DNA from: Hyphomicrobiaceae bacterium
GTDB taxonomy: Bacteria > Pseudomonadota > Alphaproteobacteria > Rhizobiales > Devosiaceae
Length of the DNA: 12,546 nt
Reading direction: 5' to 3'
Assembly: GCA_020638065.1 (NCBI GenBank)
Contig: JACKJG010000024.1
Coordinates: 1-12,546 of the forward strand
Positions 1-6,312 of this stretch are shown piece after piece. The notes below the pieces were generated by a model. It had not been told where the DNA came from and made no database searches. It saw only the letters and a list, made by a program, of their open reading frames with translations. Made by a program: the position numbers and the translations under genes. Position 1 is the first letter of the stretch. Every line of letters starts with the position of its first letter.

Positions 1-2
1 TG

Positions 3-68
3 CAGCGTGAGCCTGCCGGTCAGAGCATCTCGGATCGGCGCACGATTGCGGCAGCCGCGATGTGCTGA
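3..68 (+). CDS. possible C-terminal tail of a gene entering from the left (uncertain)
   Basis: Frame 3 is open from the window edge to a TGA at 66-68, giving a 21-residue tail that ends in IAAAAMC. GC-rich third positions fit a coding end, but frame 1 is also open (to about 141) and the stretch is too short to identify a family. If real, it converges with the PilZ gene with a gap of about 70 bases. The stretch 69-140 holds nothing else I recognise and no clear terminator. Confidence 0.25.
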   Translation, partial: QREPAGQSISDRRTIAAAAMC

Positions 69-140
69 AACGACTGCGAATGTCTATTGGGAAGCCGGGC
101 GGGAGTCGCCAGCCGGCGGGAAGTTCCGGCAATGGCGGGT

Positions 141-788
141 TTAGTTGATCCGGAGGTTTTGCTGAACCACCGAAACCATCTGCTGCATGGTGGTGAATTC
201 GAGGGCGACGCCATTGTGGAAGTGACGTACGACGCGGGCGCGCATGCGGCCAATCGTGCAGGGCGTACCGATGGCCGGGCGCACATGCATTTCAATGGCG
301 ACACCTGACAGTGAAAAGTCGATGATTCTGCAGGTATATTTGCGCCCATCCTGCAAAACGATGTTGGCATGACGCTCGTCGGGAACCACACGTTCGTGGC
401 GCCGGTCTTCCGGCAGGTTGAGTTCGTCCTTGTTGGCCAGCCAGGTGAGCTGATTGGCCATCTTGTCTCGCTTGCGGGGGGAGGCGGAGATGTCCATTTC
501 AAAACCGCCGTCAATGTAGCCTGTTATCGAGCCTTCGATTCGCCCAATGTGGTCGACATAGCCGATGACGCGTTCACCCTCGCGGCCGGGAACCGGCGCG
601 ATGATATCGGCGTCGCCAGGCGACATGGAAATGATCTGGCAGGGATATTCGCTCTTGTTTTCAAGCATGTAGCGGCCGAGGATGGACACCTTGACGCGCT
701 GGAAGCGCGGCCGTGTTGACGCCCGGCGCGAAATCACCTTGGCGTTCTCCTCGGCGCGCAGTTTAGCGATTGCGGCTTCCTTGAGCAT
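141..788 (-). CDS. tandem PilZ domain protein (c-di-GMP receptor family)
   Basis: A soluble protein of 215 residues with two PilZ-like modules and no signal peptide or membrane segment. The C-terminal module (about 128-200) has both c-di-GMP-binding signatures: RxxxR at R129-R133 (RRHER) and DxSxxG at D157-G162 (DFSLSG). The N-terminal module (about 27-110) has the fold-like stretch YPCQIISMSPGDA, but its second motif is degenerate (SxSxxD). PilZ proteins bind cyclic di-GMP and usually alter motility, surface polysaccharide or adhesion; the target here is unknown. I chose the ATG at 788. A TTG directly before it (791) is the only other nearby start, and an in-frame TAG lies further upstream. 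Neither start has a strong Shine-Dalgarno. It lies downstream of the PAS_5 gene on the same strand with a 157-base gap. A TTAACCAT motif at 835-842 lies about 50 bases upstream of the start. Confidence 0.85.
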   Translation of the reverse strand: MLKEAAIAKLRAEENAKVISRRASTRPRFQRVKVSILGRYMLENKSEYPCQIISMSPGDADIIAPVPGREGERVIGYVDHIGRIEGSITGYIDGGFEMDISASPRKRDKMANQLTWLANKDELNLPEDRRHERVVPDERHANIVLQDGRKYTCRIIDFSLSGVAIEMHVRPAIGTPCTIGRMRARVVRHFHNGVALEFTTMQQMVSVVQQNLRIN

Positions 789-834
789 CAAGAATTCAAC
801 CCGGTTCCCAGTCCGGGGTTCAGACTAGCCGACG

Positions 835-842
835 ATGGTTAA
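835..842 (-). promoter_or_regulatory. CtrA-like half site TTAACCAT upstream of the PilZ gene
   Basis: On the minus strand the sequence reads TTAACCAT, the form reported for CtrA half sites in Caulobacter and relatives. It is 47-54 bases upstream of the ATG of the PilZ gene and in the same orientation. An 8-mer can occur by chance; support comes from similar motifs at two other gene starts in this window. Confidence 0.35.
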
Positions 843-871
843 TCAGAGATTGCTCGAAGCATCGCTTGCGC

Positions 872-910
872 GACTTTGTGAAGTTGTTTTTTCGCCTGGT
901 TCACAGAGTC
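872..910. repeat. 11-bp inverted repeat between the PAS_5 and PilZ genes
   Basis: GACTTTGTGAA at 872-882 faces TTCACAGAGTC at 900-910 across a 17-base loop that contains six T residues. All 11 positions pair if G-U is allowed in plus-strand RNA. In minus-strand RNA, the sense for the flanking genes, one A-C mismatch remains. No U-tract follows on the minus strand, so it is not a typical intrinsic terminator. It could be an attenuator, an operator or an RNA-stability element. Confidence 0.5.
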
Positions 911-945
911 TTTGCGCGGATCAGTAGAACCACCGATTTTCGCGT

Positions 946-1599
946 TTAGTTGCGGCCGCCGTCAATAACGGCAAGGTGCTGATAGCGGCGCGCATTGTTG
1001 CCGTGCACCTTGGCTGGAACGCCGGAAATACCGCCCGAAAAGCCGGAATTGACCATGCCGAAGACGGGTTCGTATGGCTTGGGCGAGAATTCCTCGCGTT
1101 TGAGGTCATCCGGCCAGATCAGCCGCAGGCCGGTGATCTTCTGTTCCATCATCGGCTGGGCGCCAAACCAGTAGGGCTCGTCGAAAGCGGACATGGCGCC
1201 GAGCAGACGGGTCTGGGTCGAGCCGTTGTGGGCGAGGGGCAGGAGAATCGTCTCGAATGCAAGGCGATTGTTGGACGAGGTCGTTCCCTCGAAGGTGACG
1301 AGCGCCACGGCGCAATCGTCGGTGACGGCGCGAATGAGGGTTGTGATGGCGTCACGATCCTTCTGCTGCCACAGATTGACGAATGAGCGGTTCTTCAATT
1401 CGCGGCAATAGGCGGAGCAGAGGTGCGAGCCGGCGAGACGGAAATTGAAGTCATTGCGATCGGCCGCTTCGAGAATGAAAGTGTTGGACAGGGCCATGCG
1501 AATGCGGGTCGGCTCGATTTCGCGGCGTTCGGGTGCCTGGCGTTCGCCGCGCAGCTCGTTCCAATAGTCAAAAAGGATGCGCGAACTCTCGCGTTGCAT
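946..1599 (-). CDS. PAS_5 family (DUF1457) PAS-fold protein
   Basis: This 217-residue cytoplasmic protein matches the alphaproteobacterial PAS_5 family (formerly DUF1457). Visible hallmarks are the N-terminal FDYWNELRGER-APERREIEP segment (about 10-30), the PAS core with FNFRLAGSHLCSAYCREL (51-68) and NLWQQKDRD (75-83), and a C-terminal WPDDLKREEF tail. The family is a lone PAS-like sensor fold with no output domain; ligand and partner are unknown. Start at ATG 1599, preceded by a purine-rich GGGGCGAG. It is the upstream member of a same-strand pair with the PilZ protein, an association I recall from other Hyphomicrobiales, so the two may share a surface or motility signalling role (inference). 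Its upstream gap is divergent from the rhomboid gene and carries a CtrA-like site. Confidence 0.85.
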   Translation of the reverse strand: MQRESSRILFDYWNELRGERQAPERREIEPTRIRMALSNTFILEAADRNDFNFRLAGSHLCSAYCRELKNRSFVNLWQQKDRDAITTLIRAVTDDCAVALVTFEGTTSSNNRLAFETILLPLAHNGSTQTRLLGAMSAFDEPYWFGAQPMMEQKITGLRLIWPDDLKREEFSPKPYEPVFGMVNSGFSGGISGVPAKVHGNNARRYQHLAVIDGGRN

Positions 1600-1672
1600 G
1601 TTACTCGCCCCGAACGTTAACTAAGTCTGGCCCCGACGGATTGCCCCCGCCGCTGACAACTCTCGCAAAACC

Positions 1673-1689
1673 GGGCGAAAAAATCGCCC
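1673..1689. repeat. 6-bp hairpin beside a CtrA-like site
   Basis: GGGCGA at 1673-1678 and TCGCCC at 1684-1689 form a perfect stem around a five-A loop (five T on the minus strand). It ends exactly where the TTAA of the neighbouring regulatory motif begins, in the divergent PAS_5/rhomboid gap. Confidence 0.4.
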
Positions 1690-1711
1690 TTAATCAATTG
1701 TTAAGGTTAAC
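1690..1711. promoter_or_regulatory. CtrA-like box TTAA-N7-TTAA with adjoining TTAAC
   Basis: TTAA (1690-1693), seven bases, then TTAA (1701-1704), followed at once by a third TTAAC (1707-1711). TTAA-N7-TTAA(C) is the established CtrA consensus in alphaproteobacteria. The N7 spacer nearly completes a palindrome around CAATTG. It sits 91 bases upstream of the PAS_5 start and 99 bases upstream of the rhomboid start, so it could act on either divergent promoter. Confidence 0.45.
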
Positions 1712-1809
1712 GCGGCGAGCGATTGTGGAAAAGACCCGGGCGCGGGACATTGTGCCGCCCAGTTCCCGGCGCATTGGCGGCGTGGGCACCGTCAAAACGG
1801 AGTTGCAGA

Positions 1810-2553
1810 GTGAGCCTTCCATCAAACGACAACCAGCACCAACCGATCTTCAACGTTCCCCCGATCGTGCTTTTGACTGCCGGAATCCTGATTGCAGTCT
1901 TCGCCGCGTATGAGCTTGCGCTTGATGAAGAAGGCAAACTGCAATTTGCGCTGTGGTTTGGTTTCTGGCCCATCCGGTTCTGGTATCCGGATATTCCGGG
2001 CGGGCAGGTGGCCATTGTCTGGAGCCTTTTCACACACGCTTTCCTGCATGCGTCATGGGCCCACGTTCTGCTCAACACAGCCTGGCTGGTGATTTTCGGA
2101 ACTCCGGTCGCGCGGCGTTTCGGTAATCTGGGTTTTGTCGCGGCGTTCCTGGTGGGTGCGGCCGCGGGTGCGTTGACATTTGCCGTGTTTCAGAGCGGCA
2201 GTTTGCAGGTTCTGATCGGCGCTTCCGGTGGGGTGGCGGGATTAACGGGCCTCGCCCTGAGATTCATGTTTCAGCCCATGATCGTGGCCAAGGACCCGGT
2301 AACGGGCAATTTCATCCCGCTCGGGCGGCGGATCGGGCCGATCACAAGCTTGCTGACTGAAACACGGGCGCGCGCCTTCACCCTGATCTGGTTCGGGCTC
2401 AACCTGGCCATTCCGCTCATGGCCTGGATAGGAGCAGGCGGGGACATGCAGATCGCCTGGCAGGCGCATCTGGGCGGGTTTGTTGCTGGTGCGTTGCTGG
2501 CTGACGTGTTGCCGAAACAGCCTTTCGACAAACTGGTTGCCGATCAGGAATAG
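1810..2553 (+). CDS. rhomboid family intramembrane serine protease
   Basis: A polytopic inner-membrane protein of 247 residues. Rhomboids cleave transmembrane segments of substrates with a Ser/His dyad. The likely catalytic serine is S139 in GASGG (137-141), and the His is H220 in the AHLGGFVAGALL helix. The family H-x8-H-x3-N pattern appears as HAFLHASWAHVLLN (76-89), before or within the second membrane helix. Other membrane segments are at about 17-37, 91-127, 142-154 and 195-212. Start is GTG 1810 with GGAG seven bases upstream; the same frame remains open further upstream, but that extension is basic, non-hydrophobic and lies in the regulatory region. Substrates are unknown. The last ten bases overlap the convergent hisI end. 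Confidence 0.9.
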   Translation: MSLPSNDNQHQPIFNVPPIVLLTAGILIAVFAAYELALDEEGKLQFALWFGFWPIRFWYPDIPGGQVAIVWSLFTHAFLHASWAHVLLNTAWLVIFGTPVARRFGNLGFVAAFLVGAAAGALTFAVFQSGSLQVLIGASGGVAGLTGLALRFMFQPMIVAKDPVTGNFIPLGRRIGPITSLLTETRARAFTLIWFGLNLAIPLMAWIGAGGDMQIAWQAHLGGFVAGALLADVLPKQPFDKLVADQE

Positions 2554-2987
2554 ACCTTTTCGGGATCGAAAAGCGGTGGCTCGGAATCCATGATCAGACG
2601 CGGCGTGCCGTTCTCGAGGTCAACCCGACGGTAAAAGCAGGATTTGCGGCCGGTGTGGCAAGCGGCGCCATGACCAAGTTGTTCGACCTTCATGACAATG
2701 GCGTCCTGATCGCAATCGGTACGCATTTCAATCAGACGCTGAGTTTCACCCGAAGTTTCGCCTTTTTTCCAAAGGCTTTGGCGGGAGCGGGACCAATAGT
2801 GGACGGTGCCGGTTTCGAGCGTCATCCGCAATGCTTCTTGGTTCATGTGTGCGACCATCAAGACCTGACCGTCCGCATGATCGACGGCGATGGCGGTGAT
2901 CAGTCCGCCGGAACCGAAACGCGGTGCGAACACCGCGCTGGATTCCAGTTCGTCTTCGCTGAGCGATGAAGGGTCCTGGAAATTCAT
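2544..2987 (-). CDS. hisI: phosphoribosyl-AMP cyclohydrolase HisI
   Basis: Catalyses opening of the adenine ring of phosphoribosyl-AMP, the third step of histidine synthesis; cytoplasmic dimer. The 147 residues carry the full signature: MVAHMNQEAL (44-53), HYWSRSRQSLWKKGETSG (63-80), the metal site DCDQDA with D91, C92, D93, D95, and C110 and C117 in CHTGRKSCFYR. It is monofunctional, without a fused HisE pyrophosphohydrolase, as usual in alphaproteobacteria. Start ATG 2987 has AGAGGTG just upstream, but this ribosome binding site lies in the arm of a strong hairpin (2995-3019). It lies 67 bases downstream of folE on the same strand and probably shares its transcript. Its 3' end overlaps the rhomboid gene by 10 bases. 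Confidence 0.97.
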   Translation of the reverse strand: MNFQDPSSLSEDELESSAVFAPRFGSGGLITAIAVDHADGQVLMVAHMNQEALRMTLETGTVHYWSRSRQSLWKKGETSGETQRLIEMRTDCDQDAIVMKVEQLGHGAACHTGRKSCFYRRVDLENGTPRLIMDSEPPLFDPEKVYS

Positions 2988-2994
2988 GAATTCA

Positions 2995-3019
2995 CCTCTG
3001 CCGTCGAAACGGTCAGAGG
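2995..3019 (-). promoter_or_regulatory. hairpin burying the hisI ribosome binding site
   Basis: In the minus-strand transcript CCTCTG pairs with CAGAGG, and inside it CCG pairs with CGG around a six-base loop with one bulged A: nine base pairs in all. The 3' arm contains the AGAGG of the hisI Shine-Dalgarno, whose ATG is at 2985-2987. No U-tract follows, so it is unlikely to be a terminator of folE. Translational control of hisI is the natural reading, but untested. Confidence 0.55.
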
Positions 3020-3054
3020 CTTAGACGCAATCGGTTTGTGTGTCGAGGGATGGC

Positions 3055-3681
3055 CTAGTCGCGGTTGACCATTGCGAAAAAGCGGTCCTGTTCCTTGACG
3101 TCTTCCGCAAAGACGCCGGTAAACCGGTGGGTGATGGTCAATGCTCCGGGCGCGCGAACGCCGCGCATGGTCATGCACATGTGCTCGGCCTCGAGCATGA
3201 CTGCAGCTCCGCGTGGGTTCAGATGGTCGTTGACCGCATCGATAATCTGGGCGGTCAGATTTTCCTGCGTCTGGAAGCGATGGGCAAAGGCATTGACGAT
3301 GCGGGCCAGTTTCGAGAGCCCGACAACCCCGTCATGCGGCAGGTAGGCGATGTGCGCCTTGCCGAAAAAAGGCACCATATGGTGCTCGCAGTGCGAGTGG
3401 AACGGGATATCCTTGACCATGACGACATCGTCATAACCGCCGACCTCGCGGAAAGTCTTGGAGAGAATTTCGCGCGGATCCTTGAGATAGCCGTCGAACA
3501 GTTCTCCATAGGCATCAAGCACCCGATCCGGTGTTTCGAGCATGCCCTCGCGACCGGGGTCGTCACCACCCCAAGCGATCAGGGTGCGTACCGCTTCGCG
3601 CGCCTCCTCACGGGACGGGCGCTGCGCCTTTTGATCAGAATCGGCGTTCGCCGGCTGTGTGGGTTTGACGCGGGCGTCCAT
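3055..3681 (-). CDS. folE: GTP cyclohydrolase I FolE
   Basis: Converts GTP to 7,8-dihydroneopterin triphosphate, the entry step to tetrahydrofolate and to queuosine precursors; a toroidal cytoplasmic multimer. The 208 residues match the usual length. Zinc ligands are visible: C98 and H101 in HSHCEHHMVPFFG, and C169 in EAEHMCMTMRGV. Other conserved blocks are DDPGREGMLETPDRV (40-54), GLSKLARIVNAFAHRFQTQENLT (121-143) and a C-terminal FFAMVN. The first 25 residues are a low-complexity, family-variable extension. Start ATG 3681. It is followed by hisI and lies divergent from the IscU-like operon; a plausible sigma70 promoter is at 3746-3773. Confidence 0.97.
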   Translation of the reverse strand: MDARVKPTQPANADSDQKAQRPSREEAREAVRTLIAWGGDDPGREGMLETPDRVLDAYGELFDGYLKDPREILSKTFREVGGYDDVVMVKDIPFHSHCEHHMVPFFGKAHIAYLPHDGVVGLSKLARIVNAFAHRFQTQENLTAQIIDAVNDHLNPRGAAVMLEAEHMCMTMRGVRAPGALTITHRFTGVFAEDVKEQDRFFAMVNRD

Positions 3682-3745
3682 GTGTCAGGCCTCCGGATTG
3701 CGTTTCAGCAACCTATACGGCGCTGACATTGCGTTTGGATCACCA

Positions 3746-3773
3746 TATATAGACATATTCGGACCGGCTCCAA
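3746..3773 (-). promoter_or_regulatory. candidate sigma70 promoter of folE
   Basis: On the minus strand TTGGAG (3768-3773) is separated by 16 bases from TATATA (3746-3751), giving a leader of about 58 bases to the folE ATG. This is the only AT-rich patch in the 122-base divergent gap. A promoter for the plus-strand operon must lie in the same patch (for example TTGCGT at 3729 with an ATATA element), but its spacing is poor. Confidence 0.4.
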
Positions 3774-3803
3774 GCTGAAGCCGAGCCAAAACGGAATTGT
3801 GAA

Positions 3804-4256
3804 GTGTCAGAAGCCACAGCGGTCTATACGCAAAAGGTGCTTGAGATTGCAGGGCAGCTGCATGCCGACAAGCGGCTTGCAGCGCCTGATGCGACGGCGC
3901 GAAAGGTCTCGCGGGTTTGCGGATCGCGGGTCGAGGTCGATCTCAAAGTGGCGGAAGGCGTGGTGACCGATTATGGCCACATGGTCGATGCGTGTGCGCT
4001 CGGCCAGACCTCGGCGTCCGTGGTTGAGCACAACGTCGTTGGTGCAAGTGAAGACGAGGTGCGGCTGGCGCATGCGCAGCTCACGGCAATGCTGAAAGCC
4101 GACGGGCCGCCGCCAACGGGGCGGTTCCGGGATCTCGGCGTGTTGGAATCGGTGCGCGACTACACTCCCCGGCACAAGTCCATTCTTCTGGTGTTTGAAG
4201 CGTTGCTCGATTGTTTCGATCAAATCCGGCTCAATCGGGAAGGTGCCGCCGGGTGA
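3804..4256 (+). CDS. IscU/NifU-N-like Fe-S cluster assembly scaffold protein
   Basis: A 150-residue member of the IscU-like superfamily (NifU N-terminal fold), which in canonical form builds Fe-S clusters on three cysteines and passes them to apoproteins. Two cysteines align with IscU: C39 in VCGSRVEVDL (CGD in IscU) and C64 in VDACALGQTSASVV. The third position is changed: IscU has HCSIL, here HKSILL (H124, K125). C137 is further along and not equivalent. I recall other rhizobial members of this subfamily also lacking the third Cys, so this is probably a subfamily trait and the exact role may differ from IscU. The GTG start at 3804 has only a weak upstream GGA. It is the first gene of an overlapping operon with yidD and an M19 peptidase. 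Confidence 0.85.
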   Translation: MSEATAVYTQKVLEIAGQLHADKRLAAPDATARKVSRVCGSRVEVDLKVAEGVVTDYGHMVDACALGQTSASVVEHNVVGASEDEVRLAHAQLTAMLKADGPPPTGRFRDLGVLESVRDYTPRHKSILLVFEALLDCFDQIRLNREGAAG

Positions 4257-4618
4257 GTGAAACCAACGGCTCCAGACACGAGCGCCCGCTTTGGGCGAGG
4301 GTCATCGATTTTCCATTCCAGTTTGTCGCGATCGCGTTGATCACGATCTATCGTTACACGCTGTCGGCGGTTGCGGGGCGGACGTGCCGGCACCTGCCGA
4401 CCTGTTCCGAGTTCACCCGCGATGCGATCTGGAAATACGGGTTCTGGGCCGGAGGCTGGATGGGGCTGGCGCGGTTCTGGCGCTGCCGGCCGGGCGGTAC
4501 GCACGGATATGACCCGGCGCCGGAAGAGGTACCGCAAAAGGCGCACTGGTATTTGCCCTGGCGCTATGGCTATTGGACAAAAGCCGGATATCCCGGCGCA
4601 AAATCGGACGAAAAATGA
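4253..4618 (+). CDS. yidD: membrane protein insertion efficiency factor YidD
   Basis: YidD is a small membrane-associated protein that assists YidC-dependent insertion of inner membrane proteins. The 121 residues show an amphipathic/hydrophobic N-terminal segment (18-40), then the signature CRHLPTCSEFTRDAI (45-59), KYGFWAGGWMGLARFWRC (61-78) and RPGGTHGYDPAP (79-90), with the conserved cysteines C45, C51 and C78. The GTG start at 4253 overlaps the TGA of the preceding gene (GTGA). The frame is open further upstream, but that would place the start deep inside the scaffold gene. Family members are usually 70-120 residues, so the C-terminal tail KAHWYLPWRYGYWTKAGY is a modest lineage extension. 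In many bacteria yidD lies beside rnpA/yidC; here it is in a different operon. Confidence 0.95.
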   Translation: MSETNGSRHERPLWARVIDFPFQFVAIALITIYRYTLSAVAGRTCRHLPTCSEFTRDAIWKYGFWAGGWMGLARFWRCRPGGTHGYDPAPEEVPQKAHWYLPWRYGYWTKAGYPGAKSDEK

Positions 4619-5649
4619 TCCGCTATTTCGACGGCCACAACGATCTGCTCCTGCGTTTGACGATGGCGAATGTGTCGTCTTCGGACTTTCTTGATGGTGA
4701 CGGGAAGGGCCATGTGGACCTGCCGCGCGCCCAAAAGGGCGGTATGGTCGGCGGGTTCTATGCGATGTTTTCGCCGCCGGACCGGCCGGCGGGCCAACCT
4801 GTTGCAGCAAGTTTCAATGGTTTGCCGCCCATGCTTCCGGCAGACCGGGCCTGGTATTGGGTGAAGCGGGAACTCGCACTGTTCGAGCGCATCATTGAAG
4901 ATGGTGCCGGCAAGGTTGCGCATTGCAGGGACGGGGCGGCGGTTTCCGAAGCTATCGAAAACGGCATCTACGCGATGATCCTTCATCTTGAGGGTTGCGA
5001 GGCAATCGAGGCCGATCTCGATCTGTTGCATGTGCTTTATGCAGCGGGGCTGCGGTCGCTTGGTCCAGTCTGGAGCCGCGAGACGATTTTTGGAACCGGT
5101 GTGCCGCTGAAGTTCCCCGGTTCCCCCGACATCGGTCCGGGGCTGACCGACGCGGGCAAGGCTCTGATCCGGGAAGCGAACAAGCTCAGGATCGTCGTGG
5201 ACCTGTCGCATATGAACGAAAAGGGTTTTTGGGACATTGCCGAAATTTCGGACGCGCCGCTGGTGGCCACACATTCCAACGTTCATGCGCTGTGCACGGC
5301 GCCGCGAAATCTGACCGACAAGCAACTGGATGCCATCCGGGAAAGTGGCGGGATGGTCGGTCTTAATTTCGGTGCGCGGTTCCTGCGTGAAGACGGGCAG
5401 GCCAATGCAGACGTTCCGATCGGCCGTATGATCGAGCATCTCGACTACATGCTGGAGAGGCTTGGCGAGGACCATGTCGGTTTGGGATCAGACTTTGACG
5501 GTGTCGAGGTTCCAAAGAGCATCCGCGACGTCAGCGACATGCCCACATTTTTCGAGGCTCTGGCCGAACATGGCCATGGCCCGGAGCTGATCGAGAAAAT
5601 CGCCTGGCGCAACTGGGTCAGCCTTCTTGAACGAACGCTGGACCGGTAG
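4615..5649 (+). CDS. dipeptidase, peptidase family M19 (renal dipeptidase-like)
   Basis: A 344-residue zinc dipeptidase-family enzyme with a TIM-barrel amidohydrolase-like fold. Metal ligands align closely with human renal dipeptidase: H8 and D10 (GHND), bridging E126 (LHLEGCEA), H199 (VDLSHMN) and H220 (ATHSN), plus D293 in GLGSDFDG. APRNLTDKQLDAI (229-241) is another family block. Family members hydrolyse dipeptides, including L-D or D-containing ones; the substrate here is not predictable. There is no signal peptide, so it is probably cytoplasmic, unlike the GPI-anchored mammalian enzyme. Start is ATG 4615, which overlaps the yidD stop (ATGA); an earlier in-frame start at 4573 would lie within yidD. 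Translational coupling is likely. It ends eight bases before the convergent next gene. Confidence 0.93.
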   Translation: MIRYFDGHNDLLLRLTMANVSSSDFLDGDGKGHVDLPRAQKGGMVGGFYAMFSPPDRPAGQPVAASFNGLPPMLPADRAWYWVKRELALFERIIEDGAGKVAHCRDGAAVSEAIENGIYAMILHLEGCEAIEADLDLLHVLYAAGLRSLGPVWSRETIFGTGVPLKFPGSPDIGPGLTDAGKALIREANKLRIVVDLSHMNEKGFWDIAEISDAPLVATHSNVHALCTAPRNLTDKQLDAIRESGGMVGLNFGARFLREDGQANADVPIGRMIEHLDYMLERLGEDHVGLGSDFDGVEVPKSIRDVSDMPTFFEALAEHGHGPELIEKIAWRNWVSLLERTLDR

Positions 5650-5657
5650 CGACTGCT

Positions 5658-6215
5658 CTAGGGGCAGGCCTGTTCGGGAATGCGCGTGTCGCAGACCAGG
5701 ACTGATCGCAGGAATGCAACCGAGGGTTGAATGAGATCGTCGCTCATTTCCTCACGCACCGCGTACTGAACATCGTAGAACGCGTCGTTTCCAGAAACCG
5801 CCTTGCTGAAGAAGGTTTCGGGCTGAGCGGTGTCAGGATTTAGAGGACATTCATAAAGCCAGATTGCGTACGGATATCCATTCTCCGTTCCGTCTCTGAC
5901 CGGCACGGCCATGGCGCCCGGGCAGGATTGCGTGACAAGGCCGGCAAGGTTCTCGGAAAACTGTTTCGGATCAACGTTGCCCTGATGAAAATAGACCTGC
6001 ACCGTGATCATGTGCGTCCAGTCCTCGACGGTTTCACCTTTGGGGACATATTCGCTCATATCCACGTTTTCATTGCCGGCGTGGTAGCCGAGTTCGAAAT
6101 CACCGGGCATCGAGACGAGAATGTTTTCGTCGCGCAGGTCTTCGGCGTTGCCAGCATTGCTGGCGCTGAGGACCACAAGGAGAGCCAGAATCGGGATATG
6201 GAAGAAATTTCGCAT
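5658..6215 (-). CDS. exported hypothetical protein with four cysteines
   Basis: I do not recognise the family. The 185 residues begin with a clear signal peptide (MRNFF, hydrophobic 7-18, likely cleavage after SNAGNA near residue 24). The mature part has four cysteines, C98, C123, C175 and C184, which suggests two disulfides in the periplasm. It contains DWTHMITVQVYF (65-76) and an FLRSVLVC segment near the end, and looks like a single compact alpha/beta domain. I chose ATG 6215 because GGGTGG lies just upstream; an ATG four codons earlier (6227) has no such site. It is monocistronic, divergent from thrS and nearly abutting the M19 gene at its 3' end. Function is unknown. Confidence 0.75.
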   Translation of the reverse strand: MRNFFHIPILALLVVLSASNAGNAEDLRDENILVSMPGDFELGYHAGNENVDMSEYVPKGETVEDWTHMITVQVYFHQGNVDPKQFSENLAGLVTQSCPGAMAVPVRDGTENGYPYAIWLYECPLNPDTAQPETFFSKAVSGNDAFYDVQYAVREEMSDDLIQPSVAFLRSVLVCDTRIPEQACP

Positions 6216-6312
6216 GCTGCCACCCATGTGTGCCGGTTCGAGGCGATGATAGCTGCAATCGCGCGCGCGTAACAGGCTGGCAACGAAGCGAAGCTGTGCT
6301 ATGAGCGGCGCC

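Noticed and set aside
20..514. A 164-residue minus-strand frame overlapping the PilZ gene
   Set aside because: It is Pro/Ser-rich with no motif, and most of it lies over the well-supported PilZ gene in another frame.
3040..3726. A 228-residue open frame antisense to folE
   Set aside because: folE is certain from its zinc ligands, and the antisense frame only reflects codon bias.
4570..5475. A 301-residue open frame antisense to the M19 peptidase gene
   Set aside because: It is a mirror frame of a clear enzyme gene, with no family motifs and no ribosome binding site.
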